Of a stretch of 64,000 nucleotides of DNA, positions 12,349 to 23,409 are shown piece by piece; positions within the stretch are counted from its first letter, which is position 1, and the number at the start of each line of letters is the position of its first letter. The translations under genes were made by a program, and so were the position numbers. The stretch is from Hofstenia miamia. Its lineage: Eukaryota; Xenacoelomorpha; Acoela; Hofsteniidae. The stretch spans positions 1,050,570 through 1,114,569 of the forward strand of contig CABFPE010000200.1 of assembly GCA_900660155.1 (NCBI GenBank), read 5' to 3'. The notes under the pieces are model-generated. The model did no database searches. It saw only the letters and a program-made list of their open reading frames with translations, and had not been told where the DNA came from.

Positions 12349-13599
12349 TTCACAATTTGTGTTTGCAATGAGGTACTGCAATGCTGTTTTCAAATTCATA
12401 TGAATTCAAATCAAATAAATTAGTAGCAGCCGTAAGTGCAATATCACAATACCGTACCATTTTCTATGAGTGCCCAGTTTGGGTCAAATAAGGTTTTCGT
12501 GTTTTTGAAGGCATATTAAATGAGATAGTGTTATTTTGGCAGTGAAAAACTGCGTCAATAAAATTAAAACTAATGAAGAATTAAGTTTCCAAGCAGGGTC
12601 TACTTTAATAATTGAAACAGATAGCGACTAAAAAAGTGCGAATATTAACACATATTTTTGGAGATTTTTAGAAATAAAGAACTGACATATCTACCAACCA
12701 AAAACTAATGCCATGCAGAATAGTTGAAACCCTACAAAATGTAATAAACAGCTGTCCACAGGAAACATCTTCAAAAGCCCACAAAATCAAAAATATTGAA
12801 GCGTTTTTTTCAATGTATGAACATAAGGAAATAATTGACAAGGATATTTAAATAAAAATATATAAATAGAGCTTAACTAAAAACGTCAAGCATCAGGTTT
12901 TACAAAGGACCATTATATGTTGAACATTACAACTGATCATTACATGTGAAAGTAGTGAAGAATTAAAAATTTTGAAAAAATAAAAAATTTATTTATTTTA
13001 TTATCAGAAGAGGCATTATTCGATATGCTTACATGCATGAGAAAAAAAGTTTTAGTAAAAAAGAGAAACATACCTGGTCCGTTGTAACCTTAAGAAATGG
13101 ACTTTGCTGGTCGGTTGTAATCCAAACTCCCGATTAGTACGGTACAACTGGCTATTATATGTATGTACTGTACAGTCTGTTTAATAAGTAAGAAAGGGAG
13201 GTTGTTGTGCTGCATTATTAAATAATTTACATTCTAATATGATGTGTCCCCCTTTCACCCCTCTGGCTTCACCACCGTGTGGAATATTGAGACGCGACGA
13301 CGCTCCTTCTCCACGGATTTTGGTGAATCGCAAAACATGTAAGCTCAAGGTGATACATTAACACATTAACAGTGTGGAAATCAAACTTTGCTATTTTATA
13401 ATAGCTTATTTGAATTATATGTACCCTGCCCCACTGGTTTTTGGCTGGTCAGGTTCCTGTAGATTAAGATAATAAGTTTATAAATCATTGCAAAATTTGA
13501 ACTCCAATAAAAAATTTTGGGCACGCCACTGATACATAATAATAATAAATCAATTTAGATTTAGACAGCCATAATACATGTACAACACTAACATTTCAA

Positions 13600-13989
13600 G
13601 GCTAAATGAAAAAACAAAAAAAACAAAAGAACTGTTATTCACTATTTGTGTATTTATCGATTTAAGGAAAGATCTTCATTCCATTGATTATAAATTTTAA
13701 AAATTATGTAAGCAATCGTTATAAATACATGTTTGCGAATTCTACATCTTCTAAACTTGAAAAGGTGTCGCGTGGTGTACCACACGGCTCCATTTTAGGA
13801 CCTCTAATGAATAGTATGTTGTAGCAAAATAAATCCAATCCGATTTAAACATTAAATGAACGACTTTGGTACAATAAATTGACACTAAATAGTAAAAAAC
13901 TGCGTTTGTAAACTGCTTCAGATATACCCAATCTTAAAATAACTCATTGTTGCAGACTCCTGTAAAAATCTAGGATAAATTATGAATAC

Positions 13990-13990
<1 letters not shown>
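13600..13990 (+). pseudogene. Short decayed RT fragment
   Basis: The + strand reads CVFIDLRKDLHSIDYK (palm motif around the first catalytic aspartate), then after a deletion RGVPHGSILGPL at about 13768-13803, then NKLTLNSKKLRL and DSCKNLG, matching the 'N.LxLNxxKT' and 'xFLGIxxD' RT landmarks. The YADD box is missing and stops interrupt the frame. It ends at the TA microsatellite at 13991. Confidence 0.75.

Positions 13991-14025
<35 letters not shown>
13991..14025. repeat. (TA)n microsatellite
   Basis: Uninterrupted TA run. Confidence 0.95.
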
Positions 14026-14028
<3 letters not shown>

Positions 14029-15349
14029 CATGTATATGTGTATATAAGATATATATTTTTACAAGTGCTTAATTTTTGGTAGTTAGGAATTAACTTATAT
14101 TTGTTTCAATCTGAGCAATAAACTCTACAATTATATGAATCACAATTGGATTATTTATTTATAAACATGTTAACAAATAAATAAACACAAATTGAAAGCA
14201 TTATTTTGCTTGGACAATAAAAGTAGCAAATCCCAGTTTGGGAGGAAGGCTCCCCAATTAGTAAGCAGAGGTTATATTATTTCGAGATAAAATTTGCCCT
14301 GGGGATGTATAGTATTGGAAGGAAATTGGAATTGTGGTAGAAAGTGCATTAGAGCTATTGGATTTCTTTAAGTTGAGGGAAATATTTGCAATTGGTATAA
14401 TACACTAATTTAATAAGTATCTGGCCATTTAGATTTGTGAAGTAACTATTATTGTAATGAACTTATAATTTTATTAAGAACATCGTGTTTCATGTATTAC
14501 CAGAAATTTGTCAACAATCAGATTTTTGTAAATTCTGTCACAATACAAATTAACAAAATTGTGATATTAATTTTTTTTGACTTTATGAGCTTCATTGATG
14601 TATCTTCGTAAATAATCCACATTCAATATATCATTATATATATATCGACTAAAATATTAACCTTGAAAAATGTAGCCAAAATATATTAAATTTGACTACC
14701 TATAAGAATAGAATTTAATCTTGAAATTTACACTCTCTGGATATGATAGAAAATTTGGGATTAAAAATTGCATTCTTTTGAGGTCATAACTATTGTTGTG
14801 ATGACTATTTATCAATAGAATTGCCTGATAAACCCTTGTAGCTTTTTGAATTATTTAGTAAATTCAAAGAGCTAGAAACACACAATTTATAATAACTTAG
14901 TAATATATAACGTCCTTCTGCATCATATTATGGATCTAGAATTGACAAGAATAGTACCAAACGGAATGAAACTGCTTTAGACAGGCTTCCAAAGTTTATC
15001 AGTTAAAATATTAGAATGACAATTTGCTAAACACAAAATCTCAAATTAACAAAAGTATAATAATTCAGTATATGTTATGTATACTACAAACTACTAAATG
15101 TAATTTTTCCAATGTATACACAATATAAAATACGTCCATTTGAAGGGTAAGACATCTAAGAAAAGACGTGTTTTGTAATACGCATTCAGTGAATTCAGCT
15201 TTTAACCTTGCTTAAACGGGTAAAATAGACAGGTTATTAACGCCTCCTTTCATTCTATCGCAACCTCAAAAACTTAGTAAGCATATAATTATTTGACGGT
15301 TTAACTTACTGTACTGGTAACAAGTCTAAAGTTTATGGTAATAGAAATA
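14026..15349. other. AT-rich DNA without recognised gene
   Basis: No open frame or repeat that I can assign. Confidence 0.55.
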
Positions 15350-16069
15350 CGAGGGGTGATCAATAAGTTCTGCAACCAGTATGTCTCTATTGAATAAATG
15401 AACTGTAATCAAGTAGATATTTCTGTCGTGCTTCAATCGATATCTGAGCTAAGTTCACGCATAATATTATAGCCTATAAGTAGTCGCTGCCGTTCACAAT
15501 CAGTCTCAAAAGTTACACTGGTTTTACACTCTGAATGGAGCCATCAAAAGACAACTTTCGCTTCTACATTTTTACACGTATGAAACTGGGTTTGAAGGCG
15601 AAGGAAATCGATCGCGAGTTAGCAGACGTCTTCCCAGAAAGTGTACCTTCATTTGACACTTTTGTGCGATGGATCCGACACTTCAGCGATGGTAGGACTC
15701 TTTGAAAGATGAGGAACGCTTAGGTCGGCCATGCTCTTCCTTGACCAAGGACATTTTTGCTCGTGCAAAGGCCTAAGGATCGGCGCATCACACTGAGATT
15801 TCTTGCTGCTGAGTTGTCCATAAGTTATGGAAGTGCCTACAGCATCATAAATGACGAATTAAAGATGACCAAGCGCTGCGCACGGTGGATACCGCACATG
15901 TTCACAGATGATCAGCGGGCACAAAGAATCCAGATTTACCACCGGTGGCTTGAAATGTTTTCGGAAAATGGACCGAAGCGACTCTCCGATGTTGTGACAG
16001 GAGATGAGTGCTGGATATCCTTTTTCACCATGGCCGACAAGTCCTCCAACATGGTCTGGCTGACTGAAG
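15350..16069 (+). mobile_element. Second mariner copy, cut by an N at 16070
   Basis: It starts with the same terminal repeat (cgaggggtgatcaataagtt) after TA. It holds the same transposase start at about 15536 and frame-broken N-terminal half, then a longer open frame 15757-16064 with LRFLAAELSISYGSAYSII and VVTGDECWISFF, which contains the first catalytic aspartate. It keeps a segment near 15720-15770 that the copy at 8971 has lost, while its own frame is broken near 15695 and 15770. The right half is missing: sequence after the N belongs to the flank of another element. Confidence 0.93.
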
Positions 16070-16104
16070 NACGGTACAACTGGCTATTATATGTATGTAC
16101 TGTA

Positions 16105-16702
16105 CAGTCTGTTTAATAAGTCCCTACGTTTCAAATTACTACTGCATTTAAGCAATAATACAAGCAGACATCATCTGCAAGAGCGCCTAATTTGGTCTTT
16201 TGGAGCAATGAAAATCCACATTTTTGGGATCAGGTTGTGCAGCACCCACCAAACATCATGGTCTGGGCTGCCATGGCAAAAGAATATTTGATTGGCCTAT
16301 TCTTTATTGAGGGTCGAATGGACAGCCAACGATACATTGAGTTTTTGAAAAATGACTTCATTGCTGAATTGCGCGTAGAGGAATCTATGAACGATCTCAT
16401 TTGCAACAGGCGCCCCACCCCACACTGGCTACATCACCCGACAATTTCTGAATGACAATTTCCCCAACCGGTGGGTAGGGAAGTTCTCTTCCAAAGATAC
16501 ATGCACGTAGTTTTCGTTGACTACAACTTTGCATTGATATTGATGGGTTGCAAGTCGACCTTTACGATTAGTCATTGTACATGGATTACTTTTTGATGTT
16601 TGTTAAACATAGATGTATTGATTATATTAATGATAATGTCTGTTTGTATTATTGATTCAGTGCAGTAGTAATTTGAAACGTAGGGACTTATGGAACAGAC
16701 TG
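16105..16702 (+). mobile_element. 598-bp Tc1/mariner-type element, internally deleted
   Basis: Terminal inverted repeats of about 40 bp (left 'cagtctgtttaataagtccc', right the inverse with two changes) are flanked by TA. The interior holds a transposase remnant: VFWSNENPHFW and PNIMVWAAM near 16195-16270, then FFIEGRMDSQRYIEFL. Near 16400 a second frame reads ATGAPPHTGYITRQFLNDNF. In relatives this block reads DGAPPH, with the second catalytic aspartate; here about four bases are lost, giving both a frameshift and loss of that aspartate. N- and C-terminal regions are absent. It can move only with enzyme from elsewhere. Confidence 0.88.
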
Positions 16703-17171
16703 TACATACATATATTACCTATTATAATGTATGTGGTCTTAGTATATGATGAAACATCATACAGTTCACTACTGCCGACTTATAAGCTTCAAAAATAGTA
16801 ATTCGCATAATAAACCTTAAGAACTCCAAATACAGTACTAAACAATTATATTAAATGATAACTAAACATTTTAGGTATACATATATGAAATTTTAAAGCA
16901 ATTTTTACACTAGAGATAAATACTCAAAATTTGCTACAGCAATGCAGCATAACGCAATGCTCCAAAGTAATTCAAATAAGGTAAGTGTTACTAAGCTAAT
17001 ATACTAAATGAATATTCATTTTATAAATATGACAATGAATTAATATGATAAAGAATAACTGAAATAAAACCACAGCAATAATTAGAAATAATAGTCTTAT
17101 TGACAAAATTGCACTAAATATTCTCACTAAATACTTTCACAAATTCAAATTAGAAAAGCTCTGTCAACCTC
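16114..17171. repeat. Block shared with 19866-20923 (offset 3752)
   Basis: 1058 bp that appear identical on the two sides of the 1000-N gap: most of the 598-bp element plus about 470 bp of flank. The match ends at 'ctgtcaacctc', after which the two sides differ completely. Confidence 0.95.
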
Positions 17172-17770
17172 AAGAAGTGTAAGGAGCTCATTATTTACCT
17201 TAAGAGAGAATGGCCAGTTGTTAAACAGATAAATGGTATTGATAGAGCAGACCAAATAAAGGTTCTTCGCTTCTTTCTCTTAAAACTCACATTAAATTAG
17301 CAGCAAAAACCTACTAGGCGATTTTTTATAAGCAGTTCCGCTCGAAAGGTATGGTTATTCCGAGGTGTTACACCTTGGGTTATTCTCAGCAGTGTCATGT
17401 TTGATGCATTAGTTATCACAAAAATTGATATTCTGTTTTGAATGGTGATTCGGTTTGTGTGCTGCACAATAGTGCGGAATGAAATCGGCCAAAACAATTT
17501 TTTTAATTGTCCCTAGCTTGGGGTTCTACTAGTTCCAATAAGGGTTTATAAACAACATCTGAAAATTTCATTCAAATAAACTATATTTTAGATTTGCAAC
17601 AAGGAATTTTTATATTGGTTATAGACTGAAAAATACGACAAAATCTGTAAAATGTACCAATATATGCAGCATGTACTAAATAAACTATCGTAAACATACT
17701 GTTACATACTGTTTCCACTTATTGGGATGACATAAATATGAATCAGTTTAAGAAGAAATAGTCACATTTA
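17172..17770. other. Left-side-only segment without recognised gene
   Basis: No counterpart on the right of the gap. Neither strand gives a product I recognise. Confidence 0.5.
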
Positions 17771-18863
17771 ATGGCAAACTGTTGTCGACATGCCATCATG
17801 GCCCAGATGAAATTGTCACCGCAGCAGATGCTTCATTCACCAGTTTCACGCAGCGTTCAACTGCTGGAAAGTGGCGTTTCACTAGCACTAATCATCTCAT
17901 GTGGTTCATTGTCATCCATATCCTTGATGAGAGGAGGCCCAATGACATCAAACAGCTGCCAGTCTATTAGTCCAAAGTATTCGGCCGCATCCATTATCAG
18001 AGGTGGAACGCGGAATTTATGAACCGTTCGAGATGTTGCTGACGTTGAGCTTGCATTCATGATTATCATGAGTTCACGGATCTGGAGTATTTGGCATTTG
18101 ATTATGGCCAACAAAATGTTCTCGTGGTGACAGAAGTACCCATTTCATTGGAGAACAGGATCGATAAGTTTCTTTCATTCCATATGAAGCATGCATCGTG
18201 CTCCGTCCTTACATGAAGATTTCGAATTGATGGTGAACCACATAGGGGCAAAAAACCACGCATCCCAGATGTTTGTCCATCAAAGTGTTTAAAAATATGC
18301 TGAGGGAGAATTCGTTAGCATGAAACAGGCAAACAAACCATTGCAGTGCATGTCCGAGAGACTCTTCTAGTATACTTCAGCAGCCCAGTGTTCACTACAG
18401 ATCCATCACATCTGACAGCTTTCATTTTATCATACGCTATGTTTTTATCATTAAGGCTTGAAATGATGGATGAGGCTATAGATTTACTTGATCCACTCTT
18501 TTTTGAAACACATGCGAAATACTTGGAACCAGGTTCTGATATAATGCTGACTTAACAATATGATGTTCCTCAACAACAGTTTTCTATTACATTTTATATC
18601 AATGTCCAAAATTTGTTTCATTGTCTTATCTTTCTTCCATCAAAGAACAGTCCCCGTATGCTGTCTACTATTTACTTTTAGTTTATTATGACTTTTAATC
18701 ATTCCCTATGTAGTTTGCTTCCATCAATAACTTTTGATGGATCCTTTTGCAAAACAATTCCCATGTCTTGCACTACAGCTGAAGCTATGATTGTGGCAGA
18801 TCTGTCAGAGACACCAGTAGTCACATGCCTTGGTCAATGAAAAAAGTCGTATATTCATTTTAC
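17771..18863 (-). pseudogene. Dispersed multicopy gene of unknown function, middle and C-terminal part
   Basis: Reading the minus strand from 18863 down in shifting frames gives: TGVSDRSATIIASAVVQD, VIDGSKLHRE, a 'FDGRKDKT' block and KTVVEEHHIV (all within 18364-18863), then ALQWFVCLFHANEF near 18310-18350, then FRVPPLIMDAAEYFGLIDWQ and DVIGPPLIKDMDDNEP near 17890-18020, and ERCVKLVNEASAAV near 17810-17850. I recall this order of motifs from a family of repeated 'uncharacterized' proteins in arthropod and Hydra genomes; that is memory only, and its function is unknown to me. Stops and frameshifts are frequent. The N-terminal part is on the other side of the gap (22226-23409). Confidence 0.6.
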
Positions 18864-19863
18864 NNNNNNNNNNNNNNNNNNNNNNNNNNNNNNNNNNNNN
18901 NNNNNNNNNNNNNNNNNNNNNNNNNNNNNNNNNNNNNNNNNNNNNNNNNNNNNNNNNNNNNNNNNNNNNNNNNNNNNNNNNNNNNNNNNNNNNNNNNNNN
19001 NNNNNNNNNNNNNNNNNNNNNNNNNNNNNNNNNNNNNNNNNNNNNNNNNNNNNNNNNNNNNNNNNNNNNNNNNNNNNNNNNNNNNNNNNNNNNNNNNNNN
19101 NNNNNNNNNNNNNNNNNNNNNNNNNNNNNNNNNNNNNNNNNNNNNNNNNNNNNNNNNNNNNNNNNNNNNNNNNNNNNNNNNNNNNNNNNNNNNNNNNNNN
19201 NNNNNNNNNNNNNNNNNNNNNNNNNNNNNNNNNNNNNNNNNNNNNNNNNNNNNNNNNNNNNNNNNNNNNNNNNNNNNNNNNNNNNNNNNNNNNNNNNNNN
19301 NNNNNNNNNNNNNNNNNNNNNNNNNNNNNNNNNNNNNNNNNNNNNNNNNNNNNNNNNNNNNNNNNNNNNNNNNNNNNNNNNNNNNNNNNNNNNNNNNNNN
19401 NNNNNNNNNNNNNNNNNNNNNNNNNNNNNNNNNNNNNNNNNNNNNNNNNNNNNNNNNNNNNNNNNNNNNNNNNNNNNNNNNNNNNNNNNNNNNNNNNNNN
19501 NNNNNNNNNNNNNNNNNNNNNNNNNNNNNNNNNNNNNNNNNNNNNNNNNNNNNNNNNNNNNNNNNNNNNNNNNNNNNNNNNNNNNNNNNNNNNNNNNNNN
19601 NNNNNNNNNNNNNNNNNNNNNNNNNNNNNNNNNNNNNNNNNNNNNNNNNNNNNNNNNNNNNNNNNNNNNNNNNNNNNNNNNNNNNNNNNNNNNNNNNNNN
19701 NNNNNNNNNNNNNNNNNNNNNNNNNNNNNNNNNNNNNNNNNNNNNNNNNNNNNNNNNNNNNNNNNNNNNNNNNNNNNNNNNNNNNNNNNNNNNNNNNNNN
19801 NNNNNNNNNNNNNNNNNNNNNNNNNNNNNNNNNNNNNNNNNNNNNNNNNNNNNNNNNNNNNNN
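18864..19863. other. Assembly gap, 1000 N
   Basis: Exactly 1000 N, a conventional size for an unknown gap. Sequence on both sides is duplicated across it, so the true gap may be nil or negative. Confidence 0.99.
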
Positions 19864-19865
19864 AA

Positions 19866-20454
19866 TAATAAGTCCCTACGTTTCAAATTACTACTGCATT
19901 TAAGCAATAATACAAGCAGACATCATCTGCAAGAGCGCCTAATTTGGTCTTTTGGAGCAATGAAAATCCACATTTTTGGGATCAGGTTGTGCAGCACCCA
20001 CCAAACATCATGGTCTGGGCTGCCATGGCAAAAGAATATTTGATTGGCCTATTCTTTATTGAGGGTCGAATGGACAGCCAACGATACATTGAGTTTTTGA
20101 AAAATGACTTCATTGCTGAATTGCGCGTAGAGGAATCTATGAACGATCTCATTTGCAACAGGCGCCCCACCCCACACTGGCTACATCACCCGACAATTTC
20201 TGAATGACAATTTCCCCAACCGGTGGGTAGGGAAGTTCTCTTCCAAAGATACATGCACGTAGTTTTCGTTGACTACAACTTTGCATTGATATTGATGGGT
20301 TGCAAGTCGACCTTTACGATTAGTCATTGTACATGGATTACTTTTTGATGTTTGTTAAACATAGATGTATTGATTATATTAATGATAATGTCTGTTTGTA
20401 TTATTGATTCAGTGCAGTAGTAATTTGAAACGTAGGGACTTATGGAACAGACTG
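19866..20454 (+). mobile_element. Second copy of the 598-bp Tc1/mariner-type element, left end in gap
   Basis: No difference seen from 16114-16702, lacking only the first nine bases of the left terminal repeat. It carries the same internal deletion and the same lost catalytic aspartate. With its flank it is part of the block shared across the gap, so probably the same insertion seen twice. Confidence 0.92.
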
Positions 20455-21949
20455 TACATACATATATTACCTATTATAATGTATGTGGTCTTAGTATATG
20501 ATGAAACATCATACAGTTCACTACTGCCGACTTATAAGCTTCAAAAATAGTAATTCGCATAATAAACCTTAAGAACTCCAAATACAGTACTAAACAATTA
20601 TATTAAATGATAACTAAACATTTTAGGTATACATATATGAAATTTTAAAGCAATTTTTACACTAGAGATAAATACTCAAAATTTGCTACAGCAATGCAGC
20701 ATAACGCAATGCTCCAAAGTAATTCAAATAAGGTAAGTGTTACTAAGCTAATATACTAAATGAATATTCATTTTATAAATATGACAATGAATTAATATGA
20801 TAAAGAATAACTGAAATAAAACCACAGCAATAATTAGAAATAATAGTCTTATTGACAAAATTGCACTAAATATTCTCACTAAATACTTTCACAAATTCAA
20901 ATTAGAAAAGCTCTGTCAACCTCCGCTAACCATCGCAATGTGCGCTTTTTTACCGCAAGACACCGCAATAAATGGAGTTTTACTGCGCTATTCCGCAACT
21001 AAGTCGATTTTTAACTTCGTAATAAAAAATAGATACTTCTGAATTGTGTTTGAGGCTTATGGAATATTCGTAGAAATGTTTGAAAACAATTTCTAGGTAT
21101 TTTGTCAATTCACCCAATTTTCCATGAAATATGCAAAAGTTACTATTGATATTTTGTATGTGAAACAGTTTTTTCAAAAATTCTTAGAGATTTTAAATCT
21201 TAAAAAGCACGTTATCTGTATAACTTTTATGCTGCCGCGAGTTGTTTTAATTCTCCTGCTAACCACTGCAATTGCGTAAATTGCTACCGCGGCATTACCG
21301 CATCGCACTCATCTCTATTTGAAAGTATACCGGAAGTACTATATTCCTACCTAAAATAGATTGCCTTGTAGTTTGATGAGAAATTATAAATGACATGAGT
21401 TGCTGCTTCCTTACGACTTCAAATTTAATCATTCACTTGATGAGACAAGTACCATTTTCGTGAAAATATGAAGTCAACATGTGGATTTGTAATATATAGT
21501 AATTGATATTTTAAATGCATTGCCTAAAAAACCAGCTTTCACCCTAATATCCTGAAAACTATTTGTCATATTCCCATGAAACTTCGCATGAATGAAGAGA
21601 AAATTTCTATCTAGGACTCCTAGCACTTTTATGAACTTTGGAATACATTAAAAAATGGAATAGGCAAAACAATTTCCAATAAAGGGGTCAAAATTGATGA
21701 AAAAATAATGGTTTGGCATAAAATGTTAAGTTTTTAGTATTTCTAAAAGTGGTAGGAGACCTAAAACACTATGTCTACAACAAATAGTCTTGACAAATTA
21801 TGTCGCGAAATATTACGTTTAGGAATTTTTCTAAAAATAGACACCATTTAATGCCATGGTAACGCTGTTTCAAGGTTTTTATTTTTTCAATGATTTTTTC
21901 AAAATTCTCAGTGATAGACTTCAAGAAAATTTCATATGAATTTGCTTAA
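20455..21949. other. Flank shared to 20923, then right-side-only segment
   Basis: 20455-20923 equals 16703-17171. From 20924 the sequence is specific to this side; 20924-21320 is rich in 'ccgc/gctaacca' motifs (for example 'cgctaaccatcgcaatg' and 'ctgctaaccactgcaattg'), suggesting a small unclassified repeat. No gene was recognised. Confidence 0.55.
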
Positions 21950-22225
21950 GAGAATGGAATGAATTCAATTAAGCTAATTAAGCATGACAGATAAAATAAA
22001 AACAAAAACAAAGTGAATAAGTAACTAAAATCTTCTTCGAAAATGTTATATCTCAAGCTATCTATACAATACATTTTCACCCGTTGGACGTGCGATTCTA
22101 GTGATGTAACCATGATACCTTAATCTAATATAGCTCATAATATGAAGGAGTGAGATCATCTATATTTGAGTGGAGTGGAGTTCAAGAATTCGATTAGAGC
22201 AGACACAACTGGTTTATCAGCGAGG
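21950..22225 (-). mobile_element. 3' end fragment of the non-LTR element seen at 25340
   Basis: Similar to 25345-25618 in the same orientation, including 'ttaagctaattaagcatgac', 'gatgtaaccatgatacctta' and 'gattagagcagacacaact'. It is 5'-truncated at 22225, where it meets the dispersed-family pseudogene. It differs by several indels from the copy at 25340, so it is a separate insertion. Confidence 0.85.
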
Positions 22226-23409
22226 CTTCTAGTATACTTCAGCAGCCCAGTGTTCACTACAGATCCATCACATCTGACAGCTTTCATTTTATCATACGCT
22301 ATGTTTTTATCATTAAGGCTTGAAATGATGGATGAGGCTATAGATTTACTTGATCCACTCTTTTTTGAAACACATGCGAAATACTTGGAACCAGGTTCTG
22401 ATATAATGCTGACTTAACAATATGATGTTCCTCAACAACAGTTTTCTATTACATTTTATATCAATGTCCAAAATTTGTTTCATTGTCTTATCTTTCTTCC
22501 ATCAAAGAACAGTCCCCGTATGCTGTCTACTATTTACTTTTAGTTTATTATGACTTTTAATCATTCCCTATGTAGTTTGCTTCCATCAATAACTTTTGAT
22601 GGATCCTTTTGCAAAACAATTCCCATGTCTTGCACTACAGCTGAAGCTATGATTGTGGCAGATCTGTCAGAGACACCAGTAGTCACATGCCTTGGTCAAT
22701 GAAAAAAGTCGTATATTCATTTTACGATTAGTGTCTGGTGTTGTAAAGTCTGTTTACCTCTTCTTGGAGTTGGGCATAGGCGTGTAATCCTCGTCTGCAG
22801 TGATAAACTCCAGATCATTGATGGATTCGTTACTAGAAACCGGGAGAATGATGTTGGGAACTTGAGTGAGGGTGTTGTGTCGTTCCTAGTGTCTCAATTT
22901 ACTCTCCTTTATGGCATTATTCTTCAGTAATCGCATTGTTACCGAAGTGTCTATTCCACTTATCATCATGTTTCTTGATCCTCTCTTGTCTTGTAGAAAT
23001 TCATGCTTTTGGTTTGGAACTTTGTCATACTTATCACAAGTGCAGATGACAAAATCGGAACATTTGCATTTGGATACATCAAACACTTTATTGGCATCTT
23101 CTTTGAAGGTTTCGATCTGTTGTTTGTAGCTGCCTCTTTCCCTACAGGCATTGTACGGTTTCGATAACACTCTGTATTTATCATGAAAACTTCGTAATAT
23201 TTCAATGATACGGCAGACTGTCACTGATGGTAGGATGATATATCAGCAAATGTCGAAAACTTCTTCTTTTGGTGTCACTATTAGATGTCGTATTTCAATG
23301 TGGGCTTTCATGACGTCAGCATATGTCGGGAGTACGTGTTGTGGGAGTTGTCGTTGGGCGCCAAATATTTACCCATGCCACCTTTTCTCTGGTACCCATG
23401 TACCTGAAA
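22226..23409 (-). pseudogene. Dispersed multicopy gene of unknown function, N-terminal and middle part
   Basis: On the minus strand, a T-rich acceptor 'ttttttttcag' at about 23410 is followed by sequence reading LPQHVLPTYADVMKAHIE, then the open frame 23224-22886 with RIIEILRSFHDKYRVLSKP and a cysteine cluster CKCSDFVICTCDKYDKVP followed by HEFLQDKRGSRNMMISGID. Next come DYTPMPNSKKR near 22760 and TGVSDRSATIIASAVVQD near 22660. 22226-22725 equals 18364-18863 left of the gap. A stop near 23248 and frameshifts make it a pseudogene or a poorly assembled gene. The cysteine cluster could bind metal; that is only a guess. Confidence 0.62.

Larger units (their letters stand above)
11440..13599. other. 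Mosaic of repeats without intact gene
   Basis: The motif 'acatataatggtcagg' opens the segment after the N. Related sequence in inverted orientation occurs near 12901-12917 and 13141-13163, so part of this stretch may be a non-coding element with loosely matching ends. 13134-13183 equals the flank at 16071-16120, including the first bases of the element at 16105, and then switches to a block also found at 12284. No gene was recognised. Confidence 0.6.

Noticed and set aside
8971-16069. Reading the two mariners as one active source
   Set aside because: Both have several frameshifts and the second is truncated; neither encodes a full enzyme.
18825-19907. Long open frames of about 350 codons
   Set aside because: They consist almost wholly of N in the gap.
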